A stretch of DNA of 64,000 nt from Falsiroseomonas tokyonensis (GCF_019024325.1 NZ_JAFNJS010000011.1:62001-126000); one strand, 5' to 3'; shown: positions 35,546 to 44,526, counted from the first letter of the stretch. A program made the numbers and translations. Notes: a model not told the origin generated them from the letters alone.

Positions 35546-36400
35546 ATGGCCGTCTCGCCCCGCCTCTCCCCCGCCATGTCGGTCCTCCAGGCCGCGATGC
35601 AGAAGGCGGCCCGCCGCCTGCTGCGGGACTTCGCCGATGTCGAATCCCTGCAGGTCACCGCCAAGGGCGCCGGCGATTTCGTCAGCCAGGCGGACCTGCG
35701 CGCCGAACAGACGCTGCGCGAGGAACTGTCCCGCGGCCGCCCCGGCTGGGGCTTCCTGATGGAGGAGTCCGGCCAGTCCGGCAATGACGACTGGGAATGG
35801 CGCTGGGTGGTCGACCCGCTCGACGGCACCACCAACTTCCTGCACGGCATCCCGCACTGGGCGATCTCGGTCGGCGTCGAGAAGCGCACCGGCGAAAACA
35901 CCTCCGAACTCATGGCCGGCTGCATCTACAACCCCGCCGGCAACGAGATGTTCTGGGCCGAGAAGGGCATGGGCGCCTTCCTCAACGACAAGCGCCTGCG
36001 CGTCTCCGCCCGCCGCGACATGGGCAGCGCCCTGTTCGCCACCGGCATCCCCTTCGGCAAGATCACCCGCAAGGCCGAATTCAGCGCGACCCTGGCGCGC
36101 CTGATGCCGCAGGTGGCGGGCGTCCGCCGCTTCGGCGCCGCGGCGCTGGACCTCGCCTGGGTCGCGGCCGGCCGCTATGACGGCTTCTGGGAGCTCGGCC
36201 TGAACAAGTGGGACATCGCGGCCGGCCTGGTCATCGTGAAGGAGGCCGGCGGCTTCCTCTCCGACCCCGCCGGCGGCGAAACCCATTACGAGACCGGCGA
36301 CGTGGTCTGCGGCAACCAGGCGCTGCACCCGAAGCTGCGGGAAGTGGTGGCGGAAGGCATCGCCGCCGCCCAGGCGCATCGCGCCGCCGCCGCCGGCTGA
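35546..36400 (+). CDS. suhB: Inositol monophosphatase family protein (SuhB-like)
   Basis: 284 residues. Metal-binding motifs: EES at about 72-74, DPLDGTTNFLHGIPHWA and the C-terminal GLNKWDIAAGLVIVKEAGG. The start MAVSPRLSP matches alphaproteobacterial SuhB proteins. The enzyme dephosphorylates inositol 1-phosphate; in E. coli the protein also binds the rRNA antitermination complex. Transcribed away from efp after a repeat. Confidence 0.93.
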   Translation: MAVSPRLSPAMSVLQAAMQKAARRLLRDFADVESLQVTAKGAGDFVSQADLRAEQTLREELSRGRPGWGFLMEESGQSGNDDWEWRWVVDPLDGTTNFLHGIPHWAISVGVEKRTGENTSELMAGCIYNPAGNEMFWAEKGMGAFLNDKRLRVSARRDMGSALFATGIPFGKITRKAEFSATLARLMPQVAGVRRFGAAALDLAWVAAGRYDGFWELGLNKWDIAAGLVIVKEAGGFLSDPAGGETHYETGDVVCGNQALHPKLREVVAEGIAAAQAHRAAAAG

Positions 36401-36495
36401 ACCGGCGGGGTCCGTGAGAAGATATTGAAACCAGGGCCAAAACCTGGATCGGATGATTCCCACCGCGGGGCGATTGCTTTAGCCTCCGCGGCAGA

Positions 36496-36912
36496 ATGAT
36501 GCGCCGCACCCTCCTCGCCGCCCTGCTGCTGCCGCTCGCCAGCCCCCTGGTGGCCCCCTTGGCGGCGGGCCAGCCGCTGCCCGAAAGCCCGGACGGCGGC
36601 TGGCGGCTCGGCTTCGCGCGCGGCGAGGCGACGCTGGACGCCACCGCCCGCCAGACCATCGCAAGCCTCGCCCCGCACCTCGCCGCGCTGGATCGCGGGC
36701 GCATCACCATCACCGCCCAGGCCAGCGGCCCGGCCGACGACGCCTCCATCGCCCGCCGCCTCTCCCTCGCCCGCGCCCGCGCGGTGCGAGACGCGCTGGT
36801 GGAAGCGGGCGTGGAGCCGACGCGCATCGACCTCCGCAGCCTCGGCCTGCTGGACCCGCCCGCGGATGCCGCGGACATCCTCCCCCCGGGCCTGCCCCGG
36901 AACACCAGGTAG
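36496..36912 (+). CDS. Small periplasmic OmpA-like domain protein
   Basis: 138 residues with a signal-type N terminus (MMRRTLLAALLLPLASPLVAPLAAG) and a compact OmpA/MotB C-terminal-like domain: LGFARGEATLDATARQTIASLAPHL, then RLSLARARAVRDALVEAGVEPTRIDLRSLG. The family binds peptidoglycan. It lies 4 bases before the MotA-like gene and looks like the first gene of that operon. An ATG at 36499 is equally possible. It lacks the usual GxxD peptidoglycan aspartate in a clear form, so binding is uncertain. Confidence 0.78.
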   Translation: MMRRTLLAALLLPLASPLVAPLAAGQPLPESPDGGWRLGFARGEATLDATARQTIASLAPHLAALDRGRITITAQASGPADDASIARRLSLARARAVRDALVEAGVEPTRIDLRSLGLLDPPADAADILPPGLPRNTR

Positions 36913-36916
36913 ACGC

Positions 36917-38056
36917 ATGACCAGCCCGACCGCCTACCTCTGGCGCATGCTCGCCTTCCTCGCGGCGGTCGCGGTGCTGGTCGGGCTGCTCGCCGGCGAA
37001 CTCACCACCGCCTTCGCCGCCAACCCGATGCTGAACGGCGTCATCGCCGTGGTGCTGCTGCTCGGCATCGCCTGGAACATCCGCCAGGTGCTGGTGCTGA
37101 CCGCCGAAGTCGAATGGCTGGAAGCCTTCCGCAACCCGGTCCCCGGCGCCCCCTCCCGCAAGCCGCCCCGCCTGCTCGCCGCCATGGCCAGCATGCTCGC
37201 CGGCCGCCGCTCCGAACGCCTCTCGCTCTCGGCCATGGCGATGCGCAGCGTGCTGGACGGCATCTCCTCCCGCCTCGACGAAAGCCGCGAACTCTCGCGC
37301 TACGGCACCGGGCTGCTGATCTTCCTCGGCTTGCTTGGCACCTTCTGGGGGCTGCTGATGACCATCAGCGCAGTCTCCGACGTGATCGGCGGCATGTCCG
37401 TGGGCTCCGGCGACATCAACGCCCTGTTCAACCAGCTGAAGACCGGCCTGGCGCAGCCGCTGCGCGGCATGTCCATCGCCTTCTCCTCCTCCATGCTCGG
37501 CCTGGCCGGCGCCCTGGTGCTGGGCTTCCTCGACCTCACCGCCGGGCAGGCGCAGAACCGCTTCTACTCCGAACTCGAGGACTGGCTCGCCAGCGCCACG
37601 CGCCTGTCGTCCGGCGCGCTCGGCGGCGACGGCGAAGGCTCCATGCCGGCCTATGTCCAGGCCCTGCTCGAACAATCCGCCGAGAACATGGAAGAACTCC
37701 AGCGCGCCATCAGCCGCGGGGAGGAAGGCCGCGCCCAGGCCAACCAGGCGCTGATGACCCTCACCGAACGCCTCTCCATCCTCGCCGACCAGATGCGCGC
37801 CTCCCAGGTCCTGATGACCCGCATGGCCGAAAACCAGGCCCAGCTCGCCCCCACACTGAACCGCCTGGCCGAGACCAACGCCCAAGGCGCCCTCGACGAC
37901 GCCTCCCGCGGCCACATCCGCAACCAGGAACTCTACCTCGCCCGCATCCTGGAAGAGATGACCCAAGGCCGCATGCAAGCCACCACCGAAATCCGCAACG
38001 AAATCAAAATCCTCGCCCGCACCATCGCCGCCCTGGCGGAAGAACCGCCGCGATGA
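36917..38056 (+). CDS. MotA/TolQ/ExbB-type proton channel protein
   Basis: 379 residues from the ATG at 36917. Two membrane helices near the N terminus (WRMLAFLAAVAVLVGLLAG and GVIAVVLLLGIAWNI), then the channel pair YGTGLLIFLGLLGTFWGLLMTISAV and GLAQPLRGMSIAFSSSMLGLAGALVLGFLD, followed by a cytoplasmic tail of about 150 residues with heptad-like spacing. This is the stator-type A subunit that uses proton flow to do mechanical work. Its B partner is the protein at 38336, separated by a palindromic element. No flagellar, Tol or Exb genes adjoin it. Confidence 0.88.
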   Translation: MTSPTAYLWRMLAFLAAVAVLVGLLAGELTTAFAANPMLNGVIAVVLLLGIAWNIRQVLVLTAEVEWLEAFRNPVPGAPSRKPPRLLAAMASMLAGRRSERLSLSAMAMRSVLDGISSRLDESRELSRYGTGLLIFLGLLGTFWGLLMTISAVSDVIGGMSVGSGDINALFNQLKTGLAQPLRGMSIAFSSSMLGLAGALVLGFLDLTAGQAQNRFYSELEDWLASATRLSSGALGGDGEGSMPAYVQALLEQSAENMEELQRAISRGEEGRAQANQALMTLTERLSILADQMRASQVLMTRMAENQAQLAPTLNRLAETNAQGALDDASRGHIRNQELYLARILEEMTQGRMQATTEIRNEIKILARTIAALAEEPPR

Positions 38057-38078
38057 GGGGGGAGGTTGGCGCGGGTTA

Positions 38079-38300
38079 CTTGCAGGGGGCGCTGCCCCCT
38101 GCACCCCCGCCAAAGGGACAGTGGTCCCTTTGGAATCCCGTTAAGGGGCAGGAGGGAGGAGGGGCCGGCGGTCCCGCACCATCCGCGCGCCCGCTGAGCC
38201 CCTCCTCCCTCCTGCCCCTCATCCCTGGGTTCGAAGGGGCCACTGCCCCTTCGCGGGAGGGTGCAGGGAGGGCAGCGCCCTCCCTGCGAACCACCCAGCA
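38079..38300. repeat. Large nested palindromic element inside the motA-like/motB-like operon
   Basis: The core is a perfect 22-base inverted repeat (38144-38165 with 38198-38219) around a 32-base loop. Outside it, two flanks of about 60 bases are imperfect reverse complements of each other, each containing two smaller hairpins (tgcagggggc-gc-tgccccctgca; aaagggac-agtg-gtcccttt; aaggggc-cact-gccccttc; gcagggagggc-agc-gccctccctgc). The whole can fold into one cruciform of over 200 bases. No coding sequence is supported. Confidence 0.85.
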
Positions 38301-38335
38301 CCACCTCTCCCCCTCACCGCGACGGTCCTAGCGCC

Positions 38336-40354
38336 ATGGCGATCGGGGGGCGCAGGCGACGGGGTGGGGGGGGATTGGATGCTTGGCCGGGGTATGTGGA
38401 TGCGTTGTCCACCCTGCTCATGGTCATCATTTTCGTCCTGTTGGTGTTTGTCCTGGGGCAGGGGTTTTTGTCGGTCGCCTTGTCGTCGCGGGACAGGGCT
38501 TTGGATCGGTTGAACCGGCAGGTCAGTGAGTTGTCGGAGTTGTTGTCGCTGGAGCGCGGCCAGGCGGAGGAGTTGCGGGCTTCGCTGGGTCGGGTGAGTG
38601 ACGAGTTGCGGACGGCGATTGCGGCGCGGGATTCGGCCTTGGCGGGTTTGTCGGGGTTGCGGGAGGAGCGGGATCGGCTGGTGGGGGAGCGGGATGCCGC
38701 GCGGGCCGAGCGGTCCCGGCTTTCGGCCCGGCTGGCGGATCTGGAGTTGTCGGCGCGGGACGGCTCGGCGCGGATCGCGGAGCTGGAGGGGCGGCTGGCG
38801 GAGGCGCAGGCGCGGGCCGAGGCGGCGGGCGGGGATACCGCGCGCACGGTGCGCACGCTGACCGATGCGCAGCGCCTGCTGGCGGCGGAGCGTGCGGCGC
38901 TGGAGGCGGTACGGCGGGACCTGGAGGTGGCGCGGGGCGAGGTGCAGGCCCTGGGCCGCGATCTGGCCGGAGAGCAGCAGGCGCGTGGCGCGGCCGAGCG
39001 GGGCCTGGCGGAGACGCAGGCGGCGCGCGCGGCGACGGAGCGGGAGCTGGTGGAGTTGCGGGCGCTGACGGCGCAGCAGCTGGAGGCGCGGCGGCGTGAG
39101 GCGGAGGGGCTGGCGCGGGAGCTGTCGGCGGCGCGGACCAGCCTTCAGGCGGCGCAGCGAGACGCGCAGGCGCTGAACCGCGACCTGGCGGCGGAGCGTG
39201 CGGCGGGGCGTGCCGCGCAGCAGGATCTGGCGGCGCGGCAGCGGGAGGCCGAGGCGCTGGCCGCGCAGCTTGCGGAGGCACGGGCGAGCCTGGAGGCGGC
39301 GCGGCGCGACGTGGCGGCGCTGCGGGCGGAGGCGGCGCGGCTGGACCAGACGGTGACGGCGGATCGCGCGACGATCCAGGCGCGGCTGTCCGACATCGCC
39401 CGGCTGACCACGCAGATCCAGGGGCTGGAGGCCCTGCGCGCGCAGCTGGAGCGTCAGGCGGAGCAGGCCCTGGCGCGGGCGGGGGACGAGGCGCAGCAGC
39501 GGGCGGCGGCGGATGCGGCGCGGCGGGAGGCGCTGGAGCTGCTGGGCCAGGCCAATGCCCGCGCCGCCCAGGCCGAGCAGGGCCGTGCCGCGGCCGCGCA
39601 ATTGGCGAGCGAGGCCGGGCGCCGGGCGGCGGAGGAGGAGCGCCGGCGCGCGGCGGCGGAGGCCCAGGCCGGCGAATATGGCCGGCTCTCCGAAAGCGCC
39701 CGCGTGCAGGTGGCGCTGCTGACCCGGCAGTTGGAGGCGCTGCGCAGCGAGTTGGCCCGCGTCGCCGCGGCGCTGGAGGCAGCGGAGGATTCGGGGCGCG
39801 ACAAGGATGCGCAGATCGTCGCCCTCGGCCAGCGGCTGAATGTGGCTTTGGCGGCGCGGGTGGAGGAGTTGCAGCGCTACCGCTCCGACTTCTTCGGCCG
39901 GCTGCGCCAGGTGCTGGGCGATCGGCCGGAGGTGCGGATCGTCGGGGACCGCTTCGTCTTCCAGTCGGAGGTGCTGTTCCCGGTCGGCTCGGCGGAGATG
40001 TCGCCGGCCGGGCAGCAGCAGATTCGCGATATCGGCCAGGTGCTGCTGGACCTGGCGCGGCAGTTCCCGCGCGACCTGGGCTGGATCCTGCGCGTCGATG
40101 GCCATGCCGATCGCAGCCCCATCCGCGCCGGCGGCCGCTTCGCCAGCAACTGGGAATTGTCGGCGGCGCGGGCGATTGCGGTGGCGCGGCTGCTGATCGA
40201 GTCCGGCCTGCCCGCCAATCGCGTGGCCGCGGTGGCCTTCGGCGATACCCAGCCGCTGGAGGATAGCGAGACGCCGGAGGCCATGGCGCGCAACCGCCGG
40301 ATCGAGCTGCGGCTGGAACCGGCCCCCACCGGCAGCGCGGGAGCAGCCCGATGA
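38336..40354 (+). CDS. MotB-like protein with very long coiled coil and OmpA domain
   Basis: 672 residues from the ATG at 38336. A short basic N terminus is followed by WPGYVDALSTLLMVIIFVLLVFVLGQGFLS, a single membrane helix carrying an aspartate (D22) in the position of MotB's proton-binding residue. Residues about 50-530 are an almost continuous Ala/Glu/Arg-rich coiled coil. Residues about 550-665 are the OmpA/MotB peptidoglycan domain (VDGHADRSPI, ELSAARAIAVARLLIESG, RNRRIELRL). The coiled coil is far longer than in flagellar MotB and could reach across the periplasm. It is followed at 4 bases overlap by the MOSC gene. Confidence 0.88.
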   Translation: MAIGGRRRRGGGGLDAWPGYVDALSTLLMVIIFVLLVFVLGQGFLSVALSSRDRALDRLNRQVSELSELLSLERGQAEELRASLGRVSDELRTAIAARDSALAGLSGLREERDRLVGERDAARAERSRLSARLADLELSARDGSARIAELEGRLAEAQARAEAAGGDTARTVRTLTDAQRLLAAERAALEAVRRDLEVARGEVQALGRDLAGEQQARGAAERGLAETQAARAATERELVELRALTAQQLEARRREAEGLARELSAARTSLQAAQRDAQALNRDLAAERAAGRAAQQDLAARQREAEALAAQLAEARASLEAARRDVAALRAEAARLDQTVTADRATIQARLSDIARLTTQIQGLEALRAQLERQAEQALARAGDEAQQRAAADAARREALELLGQANARAAQAEQGRAAAAQLASEAGRRAAEEERRRAAAEAQAGEYGRLSESARVQVALLTRQLEALRSELARVAAALEAAEDSGRDKDAQIVALGQRLNVALAARVEELQRYRSDFFGRLRQVLGDRPEVRIVGDRFVFQSEVLFPVGSAEMSPAGQQQIRDIGQVLLDLARQFPRDLGWILRVDGHADRSPIRAGGRFASNWELSAARAIAVARLLIESGLPANRVAAVAFGDTQPLEDSETPEAMARNRRIELRLEPAPTGSAGAAR

Positions 40355-41058
40355 GCAGTGTGGTCGGCAAGGTGGTGGGCCTCGCCCGCTTCCCGGTGAA
40401 GTCCATGGCCGGCGAGGCGATGCCGGCGATGGAACTGCAATGGCGAGGCCTGGCGGGGGACCGCGAATACGGCTTCGTGCAGCAGGGCCATCACGGCCAC
40501 TTCCCCTGGCTGACGGGGCGGGAGCTGTCCGGGATGGTCCGCTACCAGCCGCGCTATCTGCAGCCGGAGGATCCGCGGCGTTCGCCGGTGGCGGTGGTGG
40601 CGCCGGATGGCGCGGTCTTCGACCTGAAGGACGCTGCCCTGGCCGACCGGCTTTCGACGGAGTCCGGCAAACCTTCCGCGCTGCTGCATGTCGGGCGCGG
40701 CGTCTTCGATTCCATGCCGGTTTCCGTCATCACCACACGCAGCCTGGCGCTGCTGGAGACGCTGCATGGCGCGGCGCTGGATGCGCGCCGCTTCCGCATC
40801 AACATCCTGGTGGAGAGCGAGGCGCCGGATGCCGAATGGGCCGGCCGCGTGCTGGAATTCGGCGATGGCGCGCAATTGCTGCTGGCGGAGGGCGCGCCGC
40901 GCTGCGCCATGGTCACCATCTGCCCGGAGACCGCGGCGCGGGACCCGCGCGTGCTGCGCAGCGTGGCGCAGCATTTCGACAACCGCCTTGGCATGTATGC
41001 CGCGCCGGCCAGGCTGGGCATGATCCGGCTGGGCGATACGGTGCGCCTGTTCGATTGA
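40351..41058 (+). CDS. MOSC domain protein
   Basis: 235 residues with the MOSC N-terminal barrel (GLARFPVKSMAGEAMP, LAGDREYGFVQ) and the MOSC core (RRFRINILVE, GAPRCAMVTICPETAARDPRVLR), whose cysteine in RCAMVT matches the sulfur-carrying residue of the family. MOSC proteins bind molybdenum cofactor or act in sulfur transfer. It overlaps the motB-like gene by 4 bases, which is a curious partnership. Confidence 0.9.
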   Translation: MSSVVGKVVGLARFPVKSMAGEAMPAMELQWRGLAGDREYGFVQQGHHGHFPWLTGRELSGMVRYQPRYLQPEDPRRSPVAVVAPDGAVFDLKDAALADRLSTESGKPSALLHVGRGVFDSMPVSVITTRSLALLETLHGAALDARRFRINILVESEAPDAEWAGRVLEFGDGAQLLLAEGAPRCAMVTICPETAARDPRVLRSVAQHFDNRLGMYAAPARLGMIRLGDTVRLFD

Positions 41059-41083
41059 TGGCCTTTTCCTTCCGGATCTTCCC

Positions 41084-41716
41084 ATGACCCAGCTGCATGT
41101 CGTTGACCACGCGCTGCTCGCCCATCGCCTGGCCGAGCTGCGCGATGCCGCCACCCCCTCCCCCCGCTTTCGCCGGCTGCTGGCCGAGATCGGCGCCATC
41201 CTGACGCTGGAGGCGACGCGCGCCTTGCCCAGCCGCACCGCCCGCATCACCACGCCGCTGATGGAGATGGATCACCAGGTTCTGGCGGCGCCCGAGCCGG
41301 TGCTGGTGGCGGTGCTGCGCGCGGGCCTCGGGCTGATGGAGGGCGGCATGCAGGTGCTGCCGGAGGCCCCCGTCGGCCATGTCGGCCTGGTGCGGGACGA
41401 GCACACGCTGAAGCCCAGCCAATACATGCTGCGCATGCCGCCCGAGGTGCGCTCGCGCGGCGCCATCCTGTTCGACCCGATGCTGGCCACCGGCGGCAGC
41501 GCGGTGGCGGCGGTGCAGCGGGTGAAGGAGGCCGGGGCGCCGAGCCTGCGCTTCGTCTGCGTGGTGGCGGCGCCGGAGGGCGTGGCGCGGCTTTCCGCCG
41601 CGCATCCGGACGTGCCGATCTACACCGCCGCGCTGGATGAGAAGCTGGACCATCGCGGCTTCATCGTGCCGGGTCTCGGCGATGCCGGGGACCGCTGCTT
41701 CGGTACGGTCGAATAG
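41084..41716 (+). CDS. upp: Uracil phosphoribosyltransferase
   Basis: 210 residues. The PRPP-binding loop is ILFDPMLATGGSA, with RAGLGLMEG upstream and the C-terminal GLGDAGDRCFGT uracil-binding motif. It salvages uracil to UMP. Starts 25 bases after the MOSC gene, so probably the last gene of the same operon. Its end faces the DUF1491 gene. Confidence 0.95.
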   Translation: MTQLHVVDHALLAHRLAELRDAATPSPRFRRLLAEIGAILTLEATRALPSRTARITTPLMEMDHQVLAAPEPVLVAVLRAGLGLMEGGMQVLPEAPVGHVGLVRDEHTLKPSQYMLRMPPEVRSRGAILFDPMLATGGSAVAAVQRVKEAGAPSLRFVCVVAAPEGVARLSAAHPDVPIYTAALDEKLDHRGFIVPGLGDAGDRCFGTVE

Positions 41717-41720
41717 GGAC

Positions 41721-42053
41721 TCAGATCAGCCTGGCCTCGAAGGGCGGCTTGAGGTCGGGCGCGTCGAATTCGACCACCCAGAGATCCGGGTCGCGCCGCA
41801 CCTGGCGCTCGACATAGGCATCGGCCGCCTGCTGGTCCACCGGCACGGTGCCGGTGCCGCGCATCCAGGCCGGGCGGCCTTCCGCGTCGCGGACCTGGGA
41901 CAGCACCACCATCGCATCCCGCGCCCGCAGCACGCACAGAATGCCGCCGCTATCGGGGTCGCCCTTGCGCAGCACGGCGCCGGCGCGACCGGCGATATCG
42001 GACAGCCGCAGGGCCATCGAAACCCAGATGCCGGCCTTTACCTTTGGATCCAT
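41721..42053 (-). CDS. DUF1491 family protein
   Basis: 110 residues from the ATG at 42053. Sequence marks are KAGIWVSMALRLSDIAGRAGAVLRKGDPDSGGILCVL and PDLWVVEFD, which match the small alphaproteobacterial DUF1491 family of unknown function. The open frame continues upstream to 42113 without family sequence. Convergent with upp, 4 bases apart. Confidence 0.83.
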   Translation of the reverse strand: MDPKVKAGIWVSMALRLSDIAGRAGAVLRKGDPDSGGILCVLRARDAMVVLSQVRDAEGRPAWMRGTGTVPVDQQAADAYVERQVRRDPDLWVVEFDAPDLKPPFEARLI

Positions 42054-42119
42054 GCGCGGATACTCGGCGGATGGCCTTGCGTGCGCAAGCCCGGGCGGGC
42101 GGGGCGAGTGCACCCGTGC

Positions 42120-42485
42120 TCAATTCGGCGGGCCGGAGCAGGAGGGGTGGAAGGTCGTGCCGCCGAGATAGACCTCGACATTGCGGCTGTTCCCCGGGGT
42201 GATGCTGTAGCTGGGTGCGCAGATCCACGTATAGCCGAAGCCATTGAAGGCGCGGGCGACGAAGGTGATGGCTTTCCGTCCGAAGGTCGGCGCGGGTTCG
42301 GTGAGGCAATGCCGCCGGCCGATCGGCAGGGTGAGATTCGGGCTGCCATTGAACAGCTGGATATCCGCGACATAGCCGCCCTGCTGGTTGATGCAGACGA
42401 CCAGCTGATGCGGATTGGCCTGCGCCTGCACGCTGAGAGGCAGCATTGGAAGCAAAGCCACGACCGCCATTGAAATGACCCGCAT
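42120..42485 (-). CDS. Small secreted cysteine-containing protein
   Basis: 121 residues with a signal peptide (MRVISMAVVALLPMLPLSVQA, cleavage before QANPHQL). Four cysteines in the mature part (VVCINQQ, RHCLTEP, WICAPS, PSCSGPP) would give two disulfides. No family recognised. The start is at 42485; a long overlapping frame on the same strand is non-coding. It lies 66 bases before the DUF1491 gene in the same direction. Confidence 0.78.
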   Translation of the reverse strand: MRVISMAVVALLPMLPLSVQAQANPHQLVVCINQQGGYVADIQLFNGSPNLTLPIGRRHCLTEPAPTFGRKAITFVARAFNGFGYTWICAPSYSITPGNSRNVEVYLGGTTFHPSCSGPPN

Positions 42486-42683
42486 GTTCGGCACCCCGTT
42501 ATTTTCTGCCCCGAGTATGAGGCTGGCGCTTCGGCAACGTCCACGGCATGGCGACAATGGCAGCCATTGCTTTTTCCTACTGCCGCCACAACAGGGGTTA
42601 CAGGATCGCCGCAGCCCGGATGGCGGCATCTTGCGAAGCGGCGCCCGCCGCGCCATTGACGGTGCGGACGGAGAGACCTCGCC

Positions 42684-42920
42684 ATGGCGAAGAAGCAGGA
42701 CCTGAAGACCCCGGAACTGACCGAGGCGCAGCGCGCCTATGAGGCGCGCCGCGCGGCCAAGGCTGGCATGAGTCTCGACAAGTGGCTGGCCGAAAAGGCC
42801 AGGCGCGCCCGTGCCGAGGATACCGCCGCCAAGCTGGCCGAGGCCGCGAAGGCCAAGGAGCCGGAGAAGAAGGGCTGGTTCGGCCGCATCCTGGACCGCG
42901 CCCACAAGCCGCTGAAGTAG
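42684..42920 (+). CDS. Small basic helical protein
   Basis: 78 residues, lysine/alanine/glutamate-rich, predicted as one long helix (AQRAYEARRAAKAGMSLDKWLAEKARRARAE) with a basic, aromatic tail (KKGWFGRILDRAHKPLK). No family recognised. A GGAGAG ribosome site lies at about 42668-42675. Codon use fits the genome. The tail could touch membrane or nucleic acid, which is speculation. Confidence 0.68.
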   Translation: MAKKQDLKTPELTEAQRAYEARRAAKAGMSLDKWLAEKARRARAEDTAAKLAEAAKAKEPEKKGWFGRILDRAHKPLK

Positions 42921-42926
42921 CGCGCC

Positions 42927-43517
42927 TCACAACATCCGCAGCAGCGTGCCGTCGCGGCGCAGCGCGTGATGGTAGATGGCCCCGCCGATATGGGCGGCGA
43001 GCAGCAGGGGAAAGGCCCAGCCCAGCAGGCTGTGCCCCCAATGCAGCACCCCCGCCAGGCCGGGCGCGGCTTCCATGAACTTCGGCAGGTCGATGAAGCC
43101 GAGGAAGGCGGTCTGCCCCTGCAGCGGGAAGCCGTAGGCATTGGTGGTCAGGAAGCCCAGAACCGGCTGCAGGATCAGCGCGGCATAAAGCGCATGATGC
43201 ACCATCGCCGCCGCCCGGCGCTGCACTTCCGGGATGTGGGGCGGCAGGGCCGGCGGCGGGCTGATGCCGCGCCAGGCCAGCCGCGCCACCGCCAGCCCCA
43301 GGATCAGCAGGCCGAGGCTTTCATGCAGCGCGTAGAAGGGCATCTTGGCGTCATCCTTCATGAAGCGGATGACAAGGCCGGTGGACAAGGCGGCGAAAAG
43401 CAACGGCACCGTCAGCCAGTGGAACCACTTGGCCGTGCGCGAATACTGGCCGTCCGGATGCAGCGCATCCTGCCCCCGGACTGGTGCCTGTAGCGGTGAC
43501 GCGCCGATCCCTTCCAT
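42927..43517 (-). CDS. Cytochrome b561 family membrane protein
   Basis: 196 residues from the ATG at 43517 (MEGIGASPLQ); an ATG at 43547 is also in frame. Four membrane helices carry the heme histidines: TAKWFHWLTVPLLFAAL, PFYALHESLGLLILGL, MVHHALYAALILQPVLGF and LLAAHIGGAIYHH. Such proteins oxidise quinol or pass electrons to periplasmic acceptors, or protect against oxidants. Convergent with the small basic protein gene. Confidence 0.9.
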   Translation of the reverse strand: MEGIGASPLQAPVRGQDALHPDGQYSRTAKWFHWLTVPLLFAALSTGLVIRFMKDDAKMPFYALHESLGLLILGLAVARLAWRGISPPPALPPHIPEVQRRAAAMVHHALYAALILQPVLGFLTTNAYGFPLQGQTAFLGFIDLPKFMEAAPGLAGVLHWGHSLLGWAFPLLLAAHIGGAIYHHALRRDGTLLRML

Positions 43518-43590
43518 TGTCCCGAATTCTCCCCTGCCCTGCGCCATTATGGCATGAGGCAGGCGCGCCCATGGAAGCGAAACCGGGACG

Positions 43591-44526
43591 ATGATCGCAG
43601 CCCACGCGGATTGGAGCCTGGCGCCGGCGAAACGCTGGATGGCCGTGGCGGAACGCGCGGGCGGAAGCTGGCGGGCGGAAGCACCGCGGCCGGTGGGCGA
43701 TACCGCGCAGTTGCTGCCGCGGTTGCTGTCCAGCGGCCAGCCGGTGGCGCTGGGGCTCGATCTGCCGCTCGGCGTGCCGCGGGATTGGGCTGCGGCGCGG
43801 CCGGAGCCGGATTTTCCGAGCTTCCTGGCCGGGCTGGCGCAAGACCCCGGCTTCTTCTGCGTCGCCGCGACGCTGGACCAGGTCTCGCCCGCGCGGCCCT
43901 TCTACCCGGCGCGCGGCATCAAGGGGATGACGCGGGCGGCGCATGCGGCGGCGCTGGGGCTGGCGGGCGCGGCCTCCCTCTCCCGCCTCTGTGACCGGGC
44001 GACGGCGCTGCGCCCGGCGGGGGCGCCGGTCTTCTGGACGCTGGGCGCCAACCAGTCCGGCAAGGCCGCCATCGCCGCCTGGCGCGACTGGATCGCGCCC
44101 GCGCTGGCCGCCGGCGCGCCGATCGCGCTCTGGCCCTTCGCGGGGCCGCTGCACGGGCTGCTGGCCTCGGGGCGTATCACGCTGGCCGAGGTCTATCCGG
44201 CGGAGGCGCTGCGCCAGCTGGGCCTCAAGCTTTCCGGCAGCAAGCGGGTGCAGGCGCCGCGGCGGGCGATGGCCGAAGCGCTACGGGCAGCCATGGCGCG
44301 GCTGCGTGTGACACCCTCCCCTGCGCTCGCCGCCGCCATCGCCGATGGTTTTGGCGCCGATGCGGCGGGTGAAGACCGGCTGGACTGCGTGCTCGGCCTG
44401 CTCGCGCTGATCGCCGTGCTGGACGGCGCCCAGCCCGACCACATCCCGGACGATCCCTGGATCCGCCGCTGGGAGGGATGGGTGCTGGGCCAGACCGAGA
44501 TGCCGCGTCAGGTGATCTCGGGATAG
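43591..44526 (+). CDS. DUF429-like (RNase H fold) hypothetical protein
   Basis: 311 residues. Segments such as AAHADWSLAPAKRWMAVAE, VALGLDLPLGVPRDW, AEVYPAEALRQLG and AGEDRLDCVLGLLALIAVLDG look like the actin/RNase H-like fold of the DUF429 group of predicted nucleases: acidic residues at the ends of strand 1 (D7) and strand 4 (D59), and a final ED...D (about 268-272). Function unproven. Its tail overlaps the convergent ketopantoate-reductase-like gene by 19 bases. Confidence 0.68.
   Translation: MIAAHADWSLAPAKRWMAVAERAGGSWRAEAPRPVGDTAQLLPRLLSSGQPVALGLDLPLGVPRDWAAARPEPDFPSFLAGLAQDPGFFCVAATLDQVSPARPFYPARGIKGMTRAAHAAALGLAGAASLSRLCDRATALRPAGAPVFWTLGANQSGKAAIAAWRDWIAPALAAGAPIALWPFAGPLHGLLASGRITLAEVYPAEALRQLGLKLSGSKRVQAPRRAMAEALRAAMARLRVTPSPALAAAIADGFGADAAGEDRLDCVLGLLALIAVLDGAQPDHIPDDPWIRRWEGWVLGQTEMPRQVISG

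Noticed and set aside
38219-40105. Long minus-strand open frames opposite the MotB-like gene
   Set aside because: Low-complexity Arg/Gln/Pro sequence, a by-product of the repetitive coiled-coil codons.
36496-40354. Zorya-type defence system (ZorA/ZorB)
   Set aside because: The long coiled coil is in the MotB-like partner on the periplasmic side, not in the A subunit's tail, and no ZorC, ZorD or ZorE-like genes are present.
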